From a virus: a stretch of 47,130 nucleotides of DNA. The stretch covers positions 1-47,130 of IMG/VR virus record IMGVR_UViG_3300017966_000002; one strand, written 5' to 3'. Of this stretch, positions 8,807-18,098 are shown piece by piece (the stretch's first letter is position 1; every line of letters begins with the position of its first letter). A model generated the notes under the pieces. That model was given only the letters and a program-made list of their open reading frames with translations, was not told the DNA's origin and made no database searches. The translations under genes were made by a program, and so were the position numbers.

Positions 8807-10297
8807 ATGCCAGTAGATGATCCGAATATTTTTGTAAACATCCCGCAGCAGAGCCCACAACCCTCCATCGCCCAATCTACTGGAATTGGAGAGGCGTTGC
8901 AGAGGTTTAGCCAGCAATTGATTAATTATCATGCTGTGCGCCAAAACCAAGCCGCAGCAGAGTTACAGAGAAATCTTTCCGCGGCGAATATGGGATTTCC
9001 TGTTGATCCTTCCCATGTGGAGAAGTTGATGAAGAGAGCTGGAATTAGGATCAATGCAGATTCCGCTCAAGCTACGTTACAAACTCAGCAACAAGCTAAA
9101 AATGGAACTTTAGGGCAGCCTCAAGTGGCTCAATCTCAAGGTAATGCATTAGCGTTTCCACAAGCGCAACAACAGCAAGCTCCTACTGATATCAAGGGGC
9201 AAAAAGCTCATATTGTTGATACCATTATTCAGCGTGCGGTGAGTGCTGCCAAAGCCCGAAACGATAGCCAGGAAACCCAAGCTAGGCTTGTTTCCGAAAC
9301 TGCAGCGTTGAAGGAAAAGGCCCTTAACGGGGATAAACAAGCTTTGGGGCAGTTGCAGAGAATGGGAGATATTCCCTTCGACCTGAAGCAAGAGCAATGG
9401 GCATCTGCCACCGACGCCCAACGATCCGCGATGGTGGATATTGCAGCGGGGCATGAAAGTCAAGCAGAAATGATGCGAAGAGCAACTGGGTTAACCGACA
9501 CTTTGATTTCAAGTGGAAGGCTCACAGACCCCGAAATGGCTTCGAGAGCTGGGAGAATTCTTGCAGAAGGAGGCCAGCTTCCACCTGATATCCGAGGGGC
9601 TATGAAACCCTTTACAATGGGAGAATTAGTTGACCAGGCTAAGTTATCTAATGAACTCGTCGCCGCTGGGGTACCTACAGGGCAGTTGGGAAGAGTAATG
9701 GCTGCAGCAGAAACAGGGGGAATTGCCAATGCTCTACCCTCAGGTCTCAAACCTATTGTTCTGCAGGAACTTGATTTGCGGAGACAGGAAATGGGGCTTC
9801 AGTCAGCGCGCCTTGGTATCGAAGCCGGTCAACTAAAACTGCAACAGGAAGAAATGGGCGTACGTTACCAAATGGCTCAAACCGCAGCGAGGAAACTTGA
9901 CATCGCCGCAGAACAAGAAGCCAATAAATCTCTACTCCAGGAACTCAACGGTCTTGTAGCGGCGAAGAAAGCGGGAGCCGATATCCCCAAAGAAGTAATC
10001 GATGGGTATATGGGGAAGATAGCTAAAATGGCTAACCTCACTCCAGTGGAGGCAAAACATTGGTGGCAATATGTTACGGGGGGAAGTTATACCTCTTACC
10101 AACCTATCGCGGATATGGATTTAGCAAAAGCAACAGCAGGCGGTACTCAAATAACTCCTCAAGGTGGAAAAAAGACTACCGCTGGAGATGTAATAAAAAA
10201 GTTTACCAACGCTCTACCCGTAGTAAAGGCTGGAAAAGCTCTTTATAGCGGAGCTAGAAAGGAAGTTGAACAGTCAATTGAGGAGAGTAAAGACTAA
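8807..10297 (+). CDS. Ejection/internal virion protein (T7 gp15-like position)
   Basis: 496 aa, strongly helical and Gln/Ala-rich, with coiled-coil segments around residues 110-200 and 320-390. It has a strong AAGGAGG site before ATG 8807 and overlaps the next start by one base (TAATG). No enzymatic motif is seen. It is the second member of a likely three-protein ejectosome that leaves the capsid with the DNA. Confidence 0.6.
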   Translation: MPVDDPNIFVNIPQQSPQPSIAQSTGIGEALQRFSQQLINYHAVRQNQAAAELQRNLSAANMGFPVDPSHVEKLMKRAGIRINADSAQATLQTQQQAKNGTLGQPQVAQSQGNALAFPQAQQQQAPTDIKGQKAHIVDTIIQRAVSAAKARNDSQETQARLVSETAALKEKALNGDKQALGQLQRMGDIPFDLKQEQWASATDAQRSAMVDIAAGHESQAEMMRRATGLTDTLISSGRLTDPEMASRAGRILAEGGQLPPDIRGAMKPFTMGELVDQAKLSNELVAAGVPTGQLGRVMAAAETGGIANALPSGLKPIVLQELDLRRQEMGLQSARLGIEAGQLKLQQEEMGVRYQMAQTAARKLDIAAEQEANKSLLQELNGLVAAKKAGADIPKEVIDGYMGKIAKMANLTPVEAKHWWQYVTGGSYTSYQPIADMDLAKATAGGTQITPQGGKKTTAGDVIKKFTNALPVVKAGKALYSGARKEVEQSIEESKD

Positions 10298-13200
10298 TGC
10301 CTGATCAACCTCAAATTCGACCCTTCAACGATATCGCGCGAGATTTCGATCCTATGATGCCTCAGGATCAATACGACGAACTACGGACACATTATTTTAA
10401 CAACTTTGTAGCACCACGCGTCTCAAAAAACGCGGATGTACTTGCAACCAGGAAAGAATTCTTTAAACAAACGGAACGTGCACCTCTCCTCACCCCAGGT
10501 GCACGAGTCCTTCTGCCTGTGGTTACTACGGCTGCAGAAACGATAGCTTCTGTAGGACATCCTCTGCGCCAGATTGGAGGTGATTATGTTGCCAAGCCAA
10601 TACAAGATGTTGCTGATACTCTTGCGCAAGCAGGCAAGCGGGATGGTGTGGTTGGTACTAGTATGGGTTACGGTATTGGTAATTTGGCTGGCCAAGGGCT
10701 CGATATTGCTGCTGCGTATGCTGCTGCGGGTCCATTAGCTTCACAGATTAGTAAAGCGGCTAAGGGCTTAGAGCTCCTACAAACAGCCACTAAAGGGGGC
10801 TTGGCTTTTGGAGGGTATGAGGCAGCGAATGCGGAGAAAGGAAATAGATTCTCCGCATTCCTCAAAGGTGCTGCAATTGGTGCAGGAGGAGATGTTGCGG
10901 TTGAGGGTTTAGTTAAACTAGCTTCAAAGGGCGCCGCAGCGAAAGCAGATGAGGTGTTAAAGGAGGCCCTTAATCTCGATCATCCAAAGGTAGTTAATCC
11001 AGAGTTCGATGAAAAGGTTGCTCAGCAAATTCCCAAGGCCCAAGAAACCTCACGTAAGGCTGGAATGCCAATGGTTGTGAAGACGGATTCGAGTGTCAAG
11101 GGAATACGGGTAATGATGTCAGATGAAAAAGGGAGACCTGTAACCTTTGCCCCGAAAAAGGAAGCTGAAATTCTAACCCTCGACCAAATCCACGAGGTGT
11201 TGCAGTCAGGAGGTTCGATTGATGGGATTGTAGCTCACCCTGATGAAGCTGGTTGGCTTAACCGCTTTCTTGGAATGTCTCAACGGTATACCGAAGCTAA
11301 AGCGAGAAGGATTCCAACCGCTGAAGGTAAAGCGGAACAGGTAGCTCAGAAGATGCAGGAAGATGGTGTGTTAGCCCAACCTGCGGGGCCTTCAGCCATT
11401 GTGGTACATGAACCAAAGTGGGAAACTCCGAAGCCTGAAACAATTCAACGTACTCTGGAATCGTTTGAAAGACCAGATGGAACTAAGTTATCAAAGGGAG
11501 AGATCCTCGATGCAACTCGGCGTGTAAATGCAATATTGCAGGAAAAGGGAGGAGATAGAGGAGTTAAGATGAATCTTGCTAAGTTAGCAGGCCTCCCTAT
11601 TGAAAGGTTTATCCCTGAAGAATGGCATGATTATAAAGCAGAGTTCGAACAACGCGCTGCTTCAGCTTTAAAGACTGAAGGAACCAAAGCTGTAGACGAA
11701 GGGGCTCAAGATGAAGCTATACGCAAGTGGCTTGATTCAAGAGGACTTAAACCTGAAGAGGTCGATCTCGATCTTATCAAACAGGTAGGTATCAATGAAG
11801 TTCAAAGAGCTGAACAAGTAATCGAAGCTTCTAAAGGGGTTGAGAATCCAGGTCTCTTTGAAGGAGCCGCAGGCGTTGGAGCTGAAAGAGAAGGTGTTAC
11901 ACCTAGTCGAGGCATTAGTATTCTCTCTGAAAAAGAACTCAAACAGTCTGAAAAAGATCTTTATAGTGGCCCCCGTGGAGCTAAAATGACTCCTACTTCC
12001 CCCGAAGAAAGATCTCAACAAATTTTGGATTATAAGAGGCAGGTGGTTGACCTTCTTAATCAAATGCGCAACAATCACGCTAGAGCTTGGATATATCAAC
12101 TTGCGCGTGAAGGAGAACCTTCTGCTATTGAATGGTTAAATAAACATGTGGTTAAAGAAATGCCGGATCTCCTTGATAGAATTCCTCTAACAGAAGCCCA
12201 GCCCTTAATTGAAAAAATCACCGAAATGGCCGGACGTACTCAAGTTAAGGTCAACAAAGAAATGATGCAGAAGATTCTTCCAGGAGCCGGTGCTTTCTTC
12301 TATCCAGGGGACTATAAAAACATTCTTAAGGAAGTGGGGATTAAGGTAGAAGATATAGGGGTAGCTAAAGAAGGGTCCCCTTCAATATTTTATCAAGGAA
12401 GAGGGGGAGAAGGATTCTCAGCTGCGTTACCAACTCGTAGTCACGCCTACCACGAAAATCTACACCTCCATGTATACGGTATCGATCCAGAATACTTCAA
12501 TACGGCAGAATTTGCTACGAGGTTGGGTAAAGTTGGAAAATCGATGCAAACTATGCGGAGTATCTCAGAGGGGTTGAAAAATTGGGCGTATCCTGATTAT
12601 CCAGCCGGTACTGTAATGGAAGAGGCTTTCGTCCATGCTGCTACCGCTATCCGCACTGGTGATGCTGAGTGGTTAGCGCAAATGGCGCATTGGGATACTT
12701 CGGTAGAAGATGTTACTAAAATGGTTCATGATACCTCCTACAACCTTCTCAACGCCTCCCGTAGAGCAGTGGATGATATGGGGATCCGAGTGGCAGCTCG
12801 AAGAATGGAGGATTTAGTTAGGAGAACATCAACTAACGTATCGCATTCCTTAATGGAGGAAGCCAATAATCTTCATCACACCGTATTTCAGGAACTTACC
12901 TCTACCGATCAAGAAGTATGGAAGATAATGGCTCAAGATGGTACGACGCAGATCGCCAACGATCTTAGAGAGGTGCATGATTGGTTAGAGAAGCAGGCTA
13001 AGGGTACTGATATGATCCCTTCAGCTTCAATTGATATGGAGCTGAGAGGGGTCAGGGGCCCCTTTATCGCTGAGGGACTCAAAGCTTCTAATGAGCCTCC
13101 GATGCCTAATATCGCACCTACGGATGATATGAAGTTTACGGGATGGTCTACTCTCTCCTCCTTCTGGCGTCCGATGACAGATTGGATGGCAACAGTAGAT

Positions 13201-15072
13201 AGGAAGTTTAATGAAGCATATAAAGGCAAGTATAAAATCCCTCTTTATGAAACTTACAAAAATGTAGATAATGCATTTCGTGATGGGCAAGAATGGTTGA
13301 AATTAAGGCATGATCAAGCTGCGGAGTTTCTAAAGGGGGTTGACTCTAAAAAGTTACACGACTACTTCGAAATGCTAACTGTGGACCCCAAATACTGGGA
13401 TAATTTCGGGAAGAAATTAAAGATGGATGAAAAGGATATGGAGAATATTCAAAAGGCGGATAAATGGTTCCGTGATCTCCAATCCGAATCTAATATCGGT
13501 ATCTTTAATTACCTGCGCAATGATCTAGGGAGGTTGAGGAACTTTAACTTCGACACCCAATTTGTATGGAGGAATCTTGATTCCAGTGAGCATGCTTCTT
13601 TCTTTCATCGAGGGATATTAAACGGAAGCTTTGAGCCCAAGGATAATCATCTTGGACGTTTTGCGGACTACGTTATGCGGGGAACTTTTAACAAAATCTA
13701 CATGGATGCCCCGCTCCGAGAGTTAGAAAAATTAAAGGATCTCAAAGCGGAAGATGGGAGGTATGTACTCGGTACGATAAAAGCTCCCATTGAAAACTAC
13801 ATTAATTACATGAAAGGGATCCCTGATATCACCCAACGGGCTATGATGAAAACGGTTGGAGATTTTCAGAGATTCTTAGGGGATAAGTTTAAAGAACTTA
13901 ATAAGCACTTACCGAAACAATTCCAACTCCCCGAGGAGTTTAATTATCCAGGTCAAGCTGTTAATAAGCTAATGGGTCTTTCTTATGTGGCAGGTCTTGG
14001 CCTTCGAGCTTCCATCCCAATCCGTGACGCGTTACAGGTCCTTACTACGGCATTACCTGTTTTGGGACCTAAGAAAATGTTCGCGGGATTAACAAAAGCC
14101 TTAACCACAAAGGGGTGGGATTTTGCTCGGGAGCAAGGGGCCCTTCTCTCAAAGACCAATCCTGGAGAACTCTATGGGGATATTTTTAGTGAAATGCCAA
14201 TGGGGGGTTCTTTAGAGAAGTTAAACAAATACAGCCAAATGCTTCTTTCCCCTTCACGTTGGGGGCATAACATAGCTCGTTGCGCAGCCTTTCATGGAGA
14301 GTATGATAGTGCAATGGAAGCGGTTAAGGGGTTTAGGGAGGGTAAATTAACTTCCCTCGACTTCCTCGAAAACACCTCTCTCTGGAATCTCGATAAACCC
14401 ATTCAAGCGCGTTATATGAAACTGGCCCTAGATAAAGGTACCCCTATAGAAGGCGTAGCTCGTGATATCGCACTTGATACAGTTGATCATACCTTATGGC
14501 CTTACAGGCGAGGAACTCAACCACTTGCTCTCAGAACAGGTATCGGTAGAATCTTTGGTCAGTATGGAGTATGGCCTCTCAATTATCTCGACTTCCTCAA
14601 ACGGATGGCCGGTAATTATAAGAATCATCCCAAGAAAGCAATGCAAGCTACCGCACTTTGGGTAGCCTCAAATTACGCAGCTACTAAAGCTCTTGGAGGA
14701 CTTGGAGCAGATGTTGGAAAATGGTTCTGGCTTTCCCCTGCTGGTTACGGAGGCGGGCCCCAGTTGGAATTGGCTCAGTCGTTGTTAAAGGCCCCGGAGG
14801 AAACAGAAGAGGGGAGGAAGGCTAGGAAGACTATACTAGAATACCCGTTAAACTTTGTCCCCTCAAGCAATCAGATAAGGCAGATTCTCTCGATCGAAGA
14901 GAGAGGGGAACCTTTGTTTAAGAGTGACGGGACACCGGGTCCTGGATTTTTAAGAGCTCTTGGCTTCAAGCCGAAGAAAGAAGAAAATCCCCTTAACAAC
15001 GATACTATAGATCAAGACATTGAATTCGAACTTGGATTGAGAGGACAACACGGTGGCAATACCAACTATTGA
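10297..15072 (+). CDS. Giant internal virion (ejection) protein with an HExxH motif
   Basis: 1591 aa, the largest protein in the genome, in the position of T7 gp16. Residues ~70-200 are Ala/Gly-rich and amphipathic, and may interact with membrane. Residues 719-723 read HENLH, the HExxH zinc-metallopeptidase motif, and a candidate third ligand lies at EEAFVH (Glu775/Glu776, His780). The C-terminal ~500 residues are mixed and helical. No lytic transglycosylase motif is obvious. It probably crosses the cell envelope during infection, and the peptidase-like domain might process virion or host proteins. The peptidase activity is inference. Confidence 0.7.
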   Translation: MPDQPQIRPFNDIARDFDPMMPQDQYDELRTHYFNNFVAPRVSKNADVLATRKEFFKQTERAPLLTPGARVLLPVVTTAAETIASVGHPLRQIGGDYVAKPIQDVADTLAQAGKRDGVVGTSMGYGIGNLAGQGLDIAAAYAAAGPLASQISKAAKGLELLQTATKGGLAFGGYEAANAEKGNRFSAFLKGAAIGAGGDVAVEGLVKLASKGAAAKADEVLKEALNLDHPKVVNPEFDEKVAQQIPKAQETSRKAGMPMVVKTDSSVKGIRVMMSDEKGRPVTFAPKKEAEILTLDQIHEVLQSGGSIDGIVAHPDEAGWLNRFLGMSQRYTEAKARRIPTAEGKAEQVAQKMQEDGVLAQPAGPSAIVVHEPKWETPKPETIQRTLESFERPDGTKLSKGEILDATRRVNAILQEKGGDRGVKMNLAKLAGLPIERFIPEEWHDYKAEFEQRAASALKTEGTKAVDEGAQDEAIRKWLDSRGLKPEEVDLDLIKQVGINEVQRAEQVIEASKGVENPGLFEGAAGVGAEREGVTPSRGISILSEKELKQSEKDLYSGPRGAKMTPTSPEERSQQILDYKRQVVDLLNQMRNNHARAWIYQLAREGEPSAIEWLNKHVVKEMPDLLDRIPLTEAQPLIEKITEMAGRTQVKVNKEMMQKILPGAGAFFYPGDYKNILKEVGIKVEDIGVAKEGSPSIFYQGRGGEGFSAALPTRSHAYHENLHLHVYGIDPEYFNTAEFATRLGKVGKSMQTMRSISEGLKNWAYPDYPAGTVMEEAFVHAATAIRTGDAEWLAQMAHWDTSVEDVTKMVHDTSYNLLNASRRAVDDMGIRVAARRMEDLVRRTSTNVSHSLMEEANNLHHTVFQELTSTDQEVWKIMAQDGTTQIANDLREVHDWLEKQAKGTDMIPSASIDMELRGVRGPFIAEGLKASNEPPMPNIAPTDDMKFTGWSTLSSFWRPMTDWMATVDRKFNEAYKGKYKIPLYETYKNVDNAFRDGQEWLKLRHDQAAEFLKGVDSKKLHDYFEMLTVDPKYWDNFGKKLKMDEKDMENIQKADKWFRDLQSESNIGIFNYLRNDLGRLRNFNFDTQFVWRNLDSSEHASFFHRGILNGSFEPKDNHLGRFADYVMRGTFNKIYMDAPLRELEKLKDLKAEDGRYVLGTIKAPIENYINYMKGIPDITQRAMMKTVGDFQRFLGDKFKELNKHLPKQFQLPEEFNYPGQAVNKLMGLSYVAGLGLRASIPIRDALQVLTTALPVLGPKKMFAGLTKALTTKGWDFAREQGALLSKTNPGELYGDIFSEMPMGGSLEKLNKYSQMLLSPSRWGHNIARCAAFHGEYDSAMEAVKGFREGKLTSLDFLENTSLWNLDKPIQARYMKLALDKGTPIEGVARDIALDTVDHTLWPYRRGTQPLALRTGIGRIFGQYGVWPLNYLDFLKRMAGNYKNHPKKAMQATALWVASNYAATKALGGLGADVGKWFWLSPAGYGGGPQLELAQSLLKAPEETEEGRKARKTILEYPLNFVPSSNQIRQILSIEERGEPLFKSDGTPGPGFLRALGFKPKKEENPLNNDTIDQDIEFELGLRGQHGGNTNY

Positions 15073-15445
15073 TCGAGTGGTGATTAAATTTATCAAGCAT
15101 GAAACCCAACGCTACCCCACCTGCGGTGACTGGGAGTTATTTGGGAAGAGCTTGATCATTAGCGTGAGTAGGATGGAGGATGTGAGACATATGCTCCTCG
15201 TAGCTATCCATGAACTTGAAGAAGCCTTAATCTGCTTTCATCAGGGAGTGACACAGGAGCAGGTCGATGAATTCGATATTCAATTCGAAGCAAAAAGAGA
15301 GGAGGGGAATAATGAAGAACCCGGGGGAGATCCGCAAGCCCCATATTACGACGCGCATCAGTTCGCCAGCAGGCACGAAAAAGAGCTTGCCAAGAAGCTT
15401 GAAGTTGATTGGGAAACGTACGAAGCAGAAATAAATGCACTGTAA
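15053..15445 (+). CDS. Small acidic protein with a HELEEA motif
   Basis: 130 aa with a GTG start at 15053, overlapping the giant gene by 20 bases. Residues 50-62 read 'VAIHELEEALICF' with His53, Glu54 and Glu57, followed by 'VDEFD'. This is a metal-binding-like HExxE arrangement seen in small phage proteins. The function is unknown. The rest is charged and helical. Confidence 0.65.
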   Translation: MAIPTIDRVVIKFIKHETQRYPTCGDWELFGKSLIISVSRMEDVRHMLLVAIHELEEALICFHQGVTQEQVDEFDIQFEAKREEGNNEEPGGDPQAPYYDAHQFASRHEKELAKKLEVDWETYEAEINAL

Positions 15446-15456
15446 AGGAGATTACT

Positions 15457-15627
15457 ATGTCAATGAAACCACCTATTGATGGTGATACGAAGCCTGGAAT
15501 AATGGGAACGGTTACCAATCAGAAAGCGGTACCCCAGTTTTCCAACATCCCTAATACCGTAACCACGTTGAAGGAATCAAATAAACAGGTTTCAATTCCC
15601 AACCTCGTTACAACACCTGGTAAGTAA
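15457..15627 (+). CDS. Small hypothetical protein
   Basis: 56 aa from ATG 15457, with AAAGGAGA upstream. It is rich in Pro, Thr, Lys and Asn and probably unstructured. It sits between the HELEEA protein and the ATP-grasp gene in the late operon. The family is not recognised. Confidence 0.6.
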   Translation: MSMKPPIDGDTKPGIMGTVTNQKAVPQFSNIPNTVTTLKESNKQVSIPNLVTTPGK

Positions 15628-15638
15628 GGAGAGTTAAG

Positions 15639-16937
15639 GTGCCTAACAAATATTTGTTCATTAGTGAGACAGGTGATGGATGCGGACTTGCCATGCACCT
15701 CCAACGGTTGGGCCACTCAGTTATGGTGCATATTAGAGAGCGCAAAAGTGCACTTAACTACGATGGTCTTCTCCCTAAGGTAACCAACTGGGAGAAGTTT
15801 TTGGATAAGGATACCGTTGTTATATTTGATTCTTCAGGGGGAGGGAAAACGGGAGACCGCCTCCGAGCTAAAGGACAGGCGGTATTCATGGGTTCGGTAT
15901 TCGCGGATCAGTTGGAACTTGATCGAGATCTTGCGTTCGAGTTTATGAAACAGGTTGGGATCAAGGTGCCCCACAGCGAAGAATTTACCAACTGGGAAGC
16001 AGGAAGGCAGTTTGCTAAGAGGCATAAGGGGAGGTTAGTCTTCAAACCAAATGGAGCCCTAGCCAAAGACGATAAAACAAAAAGTTATGTGGCGAGTGAT
16101 GATGGGGATATGATTGAGATGCTGAATTATTACGAACGCATCGCTTCTAAACCCCCATCATTCGAGCTTCAAGAATTCCACAAGGGCATCGCGGTATCTA
16201 CTGAAGGTTGGTTCAACGGCCACGAATTTATGAAACCTTTCAACCACACCATCGAGCGAAAGGCGGTGATGAATGATGATCTTGGAGGTTCAGGAGGATG
16301 TAGCGGAAATATCGTTTGGGCCTGGCCTTACGGTTCTAATCATGTTATCGAAGATGGAATCGCCCGTATGTCCCCGGTGCTCGAAGAATACGGATATGTC
16401 GGCCCCATTGACCTTAACACCATTGTTGCAGAGGATGGGGTGTGGGCCCTCGAATTCACCCCACGATTTGGTTATGATGCGATGCCCACACTGCTGGAGC
16501 TTTATACTGGCGATTTCGGAGAATTGCTGGCAAGCTTGGCAAGAGGTGAAAGACCTCGAGAAATGGTACTCAAGAGCGGATTCGGATCGGGACTTCGTAT
16601 TACAGTTCCCCCTTTTCCCGCAGAGCAGTTTCGTCACGAAGGTGGAGTCCCGGTAAGGGGATTTGATAAAGGGTGGCTTGAACATTGTTATTTCTTTGAG
16701 GTAATGATTAATGAACTCGGGTCCCTTGTTACCGCTCCCGCTTACGGTTCCGTAGTCTGCATCACCTCACAAGGCTCAACAATCGAGGATTCGTTTAACT
16801 TCCCTTATCACGTAGCGAAGGAGGTTAGGATCCCTAACAAACAATATAGAACCGATCTCATATCATCTCTTGGAATGGATCACGCAAGGTTGATGAGGAT
16901 GCTTGAGATTAGGAGAAGGGAAGGAGAACATGGCTAA
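15639..16937 (+). CDS. PurD-like ATP-grasp carboxylate-amine ligase
   Basis: 432 aa from GTG 15639 (AAGGAGAG upstream). The N-terminal domain 'SETGDGCGLAMHLQRLGHSV' resembles the nucleotide-binding start of glycinamide ribonucleotide synthetase (PurD). The ATP-grasp fold follows: 'VFKPNG' near residue 135, 'LQEFHKGIAVSTEG' near 187, and 'ALEFTPRFGYDAMPTLLE' near 270, like the PurD Mg-binding 'EFN.RFGDPE' segment. Such enzymes activate a carboxylate as an acyl-phosphate and join it to an amine. It lies in the late operon next to the holin, far from nucleotide genes, so true purine synthesis is uncertain. The substrate is unknown. Confidence 0.8.
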   Translation: MPNKYLFISETGDGCGLAMHLQRLGHSVMVHIRERKSALNYDGLLPKVTNWEKFLDKDTVVIFDSSGGGKTGDRLRAKGQAVFMGSVFADQLELDRDLAFEFMKQVGIKVPHSEEFTNWEAGRQFAKRHKGRLVFKPNGALAKDDKTKSYVASDDGDMIEMLNYYERIASKPPSFELQEFHKGIAVSTEGWFNGHEFMKPFNHTIERKAVMNDDLGGSGGCSGNIVWAWPYGSNHVIEDGIARMSPVLEEYGYVGPIDLNTIVAEDGVWALEFTPRFGYDAMPTLLELYTGDFGELLASLARGERPREMVLKSGFGSGLRITVPPFPAEQFRHEGGVPVRGFDKGWLEHCYFFEVMINELGSLVTAPAYGSVVCITSQGSTIEDSFNFPYHVAKEVRIPNKQYRTDLISSLGMDHARLMRMLEIRRREGEHG

Positions 16938-17403
16938 TCCTATTGTAGATTTAGTATCAGGGGCATTTGATAGTGCTGCGAAATTGATTGATCAGTTTCA
17001 CATGTCACCTGAAGAAAAAGCTCAAGCTCAACAAGCAATTGCGGTGGCGGCTCAAGCAGCAAAGGATAGCGCACAGAATTACGATATCCAGCTCAATAAT
17101 ATCGCGGGGCAAAATATCAGAGCTGATGCTCAGAGCGGGGATAAGTTTACACAGAGAGCACGCCCTTGGTTCATGTACATCATCGAAATGATCCTCGCGT
17201 TTAACTATATCGCGGTCCCCGCTGCCCAGATTATACTTGGGAAGAATATTCAACCTGTGCAACTTCCAGGGGACCTGTTAACCCTTTTCGGTGTGTGCGT
17301 TACTGGTTATGTATTTAACCGCACAGCTGAAAAGATAAGTTCTATACCAGGCGACTCTCAAGTAAATGTATTGGGAGTTATTAAAGCAAGCAACAAAAAC
17401 TAA
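16930..17403 (+). CDS. Holin of the 3TM superfamily
   Basis: 157 aa from ATG 16930 (AAGGAGA upstream), overlapping the previous stop by 8 bases. The N-terminal half is a charged helix. The second half has the typical 'ARPWFMYIIEMILAFNYIA' transmembrane start of 3TM holins (GTA_holin type) and a second hydrophobic segment near residue 120. It would form the membrane hole that lets the lysozyme (4657-5133) reach the wall. Confidence 0.8.
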   Translation: MANPIVDLVSGAFDSAAKLIDQFHMSPEEKAQAQQAIAVAAQAAKDSAQNYDIQLNNIAGQNIRADAQSGDKFTQRARPWFMYIIEMILAFNYIAVPAAQIILGKNIQPVQLPGDLLTLFGVCVTGYVFNRTAEKISSIPGDSQVNVLGVIKASNKN

Positions 17404-17412
17404 GGAGACGTT

Positions 17413-17544
17413 ATGCAATTTGGAATCGGAGTGGCGGTAGGAGTGGTAGTAGCACTTGGAGCAACTTATGCTGTCTACCACTTTGGTGTAAAGAAGTTTA
17501 TCATCAACCAGTTGTCGAAGTTAGTGGCTACGTTGCAGAAGTAG
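17413..17544 (+). CDS. Small single-pass membrane protein next to the holin
   Basis: 43 aa with a TAAGGAGACGTT site before the ATG. It has one hydrophobic segment (residues 3-23, GIGVAVGVVVALGATYAVYH) and a basic tail. Its place after the holin suggests a role in lysis, such as a holin partner or antiholin, but no family is recognised. It is the last gene of the rightward unit. Confidence 0.65.
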   Translation: MQFGIGVAVGVVVALGATYAVYHFGVKKFIINQLSKLVATLQK

Positions 17545-17550
17545 TAAAGA

Positions 17551-17580
17551 GGGAAAGGGGGATTACTCCCCCTCCCTTTC
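17551..17580. terminator. Bidirectional terminator between the converging units
   Basis: GGGGGA (17557-17562) pairs with TCCCCC (17567-17572) around a TTAC loop, and AAA/TTT pairs can extend the stem past a CCC bulge. It lies between the stop of the rightward unit (17544) and overlaps the stop codon of the leftward unit (17563-17565). T-tracts are weak on both strands. Confidence 0.45.
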
Positions 17581-17862
17581 ACACCCAATGATCTCCTGAA
17601 TTTCCAAACTCCGGAACGATTTCCCCTTCAGTATGACTTCCCTCCCTGCATGTTTATCGAAGAAGACCACGTCACCTTCCTTGTAGTCTTCGTGGACCAT
17701 AGGATCGCTGCCTAGGGCTACTACCTTCCCCATTGTTGGTAGTGGACGGTTTTCGTTTTCCACCACGATCTCCAATCCCGCTCGTTGAGCTCTCTCCTCA
17801 AGACTGAGAGAGGTGATGATATCTTCAACGAGAACTCTTGCACCCTTTGGTGTGTATGCCAT
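17563..17862 (-). CDS. GroES-like co-chaperonin
   Basis: 99 aa with a GGAAGG site before the ATG. The Cpn10 fold is recognisable: a mobile-loop-like stretch 'TSLSLEERAQRAGLEIVVE' at about 17-36, then 'GKVVALG' and 'GDVVFFDKHAGREV' (the GDxVxF..xxG strand), ending in 'IIGC' where GroES has 'DILG'. Such phage proteins (compare T4 gp31) pair with host GroEL, often to fold the capsid protein. It is the last gene of the leftward unit. Confidence 0.85.
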   Translation of the reverse strand: MAYTPKGARVLVEDIITSLSLEERAQRAGLEIVVENENRPLPTMGKVVALGSDPMVHEDYKEGDVVFFDKHAGREVILKGKSFRSLEIQEIIGCEREGE

Positions 17863-17864
17863 AA

Positions 17865-18098
17865 TTAACCTTCCCGTGAGTTAATATTTTTGAGAAATGC
17901 TCCAGCTTGTTCGCTGGGTAAGTTAGTTAGCAAATATGCCAATTTTTTACGAGTACAAGCGGGGCAGAGGTCGAAAACATAGTAAATGTTTTCCATACTT
18001 CCAGCTCCATCCGCTCTTCGATCTTTGAAGATGCTATAAGGATCGGCTTGCAAGTTATCGCACCCTTTTACATCGCATTGCCTCTGTATCAGATCCAT
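17865..18098 (-). CDS. Small cysteine-pair (zinc-ribbon-like) protein
   Basis: 77 aa with a GGAGGG site. Cysteines at 8, 13, 45 and 48 (C-x4-C and CPAC) could bind zinc. The function is unknown. It starts 2 bases upstream of the groES-like stop region, in the same operon. Confidence 0.65.
   Translation of the reverse strand: MDLIQRQCDVKGCDNLQADPYSIFKDRRADGAGSMENIYYVFDLCPACTRKKLAYLLTNLPSEQAGAFLKNINSREG

Noticed and set aside
16290-16685. 131-aa minus-strand frame
   Set aside because: Antisense to the ATP-grasp gene, without a site.
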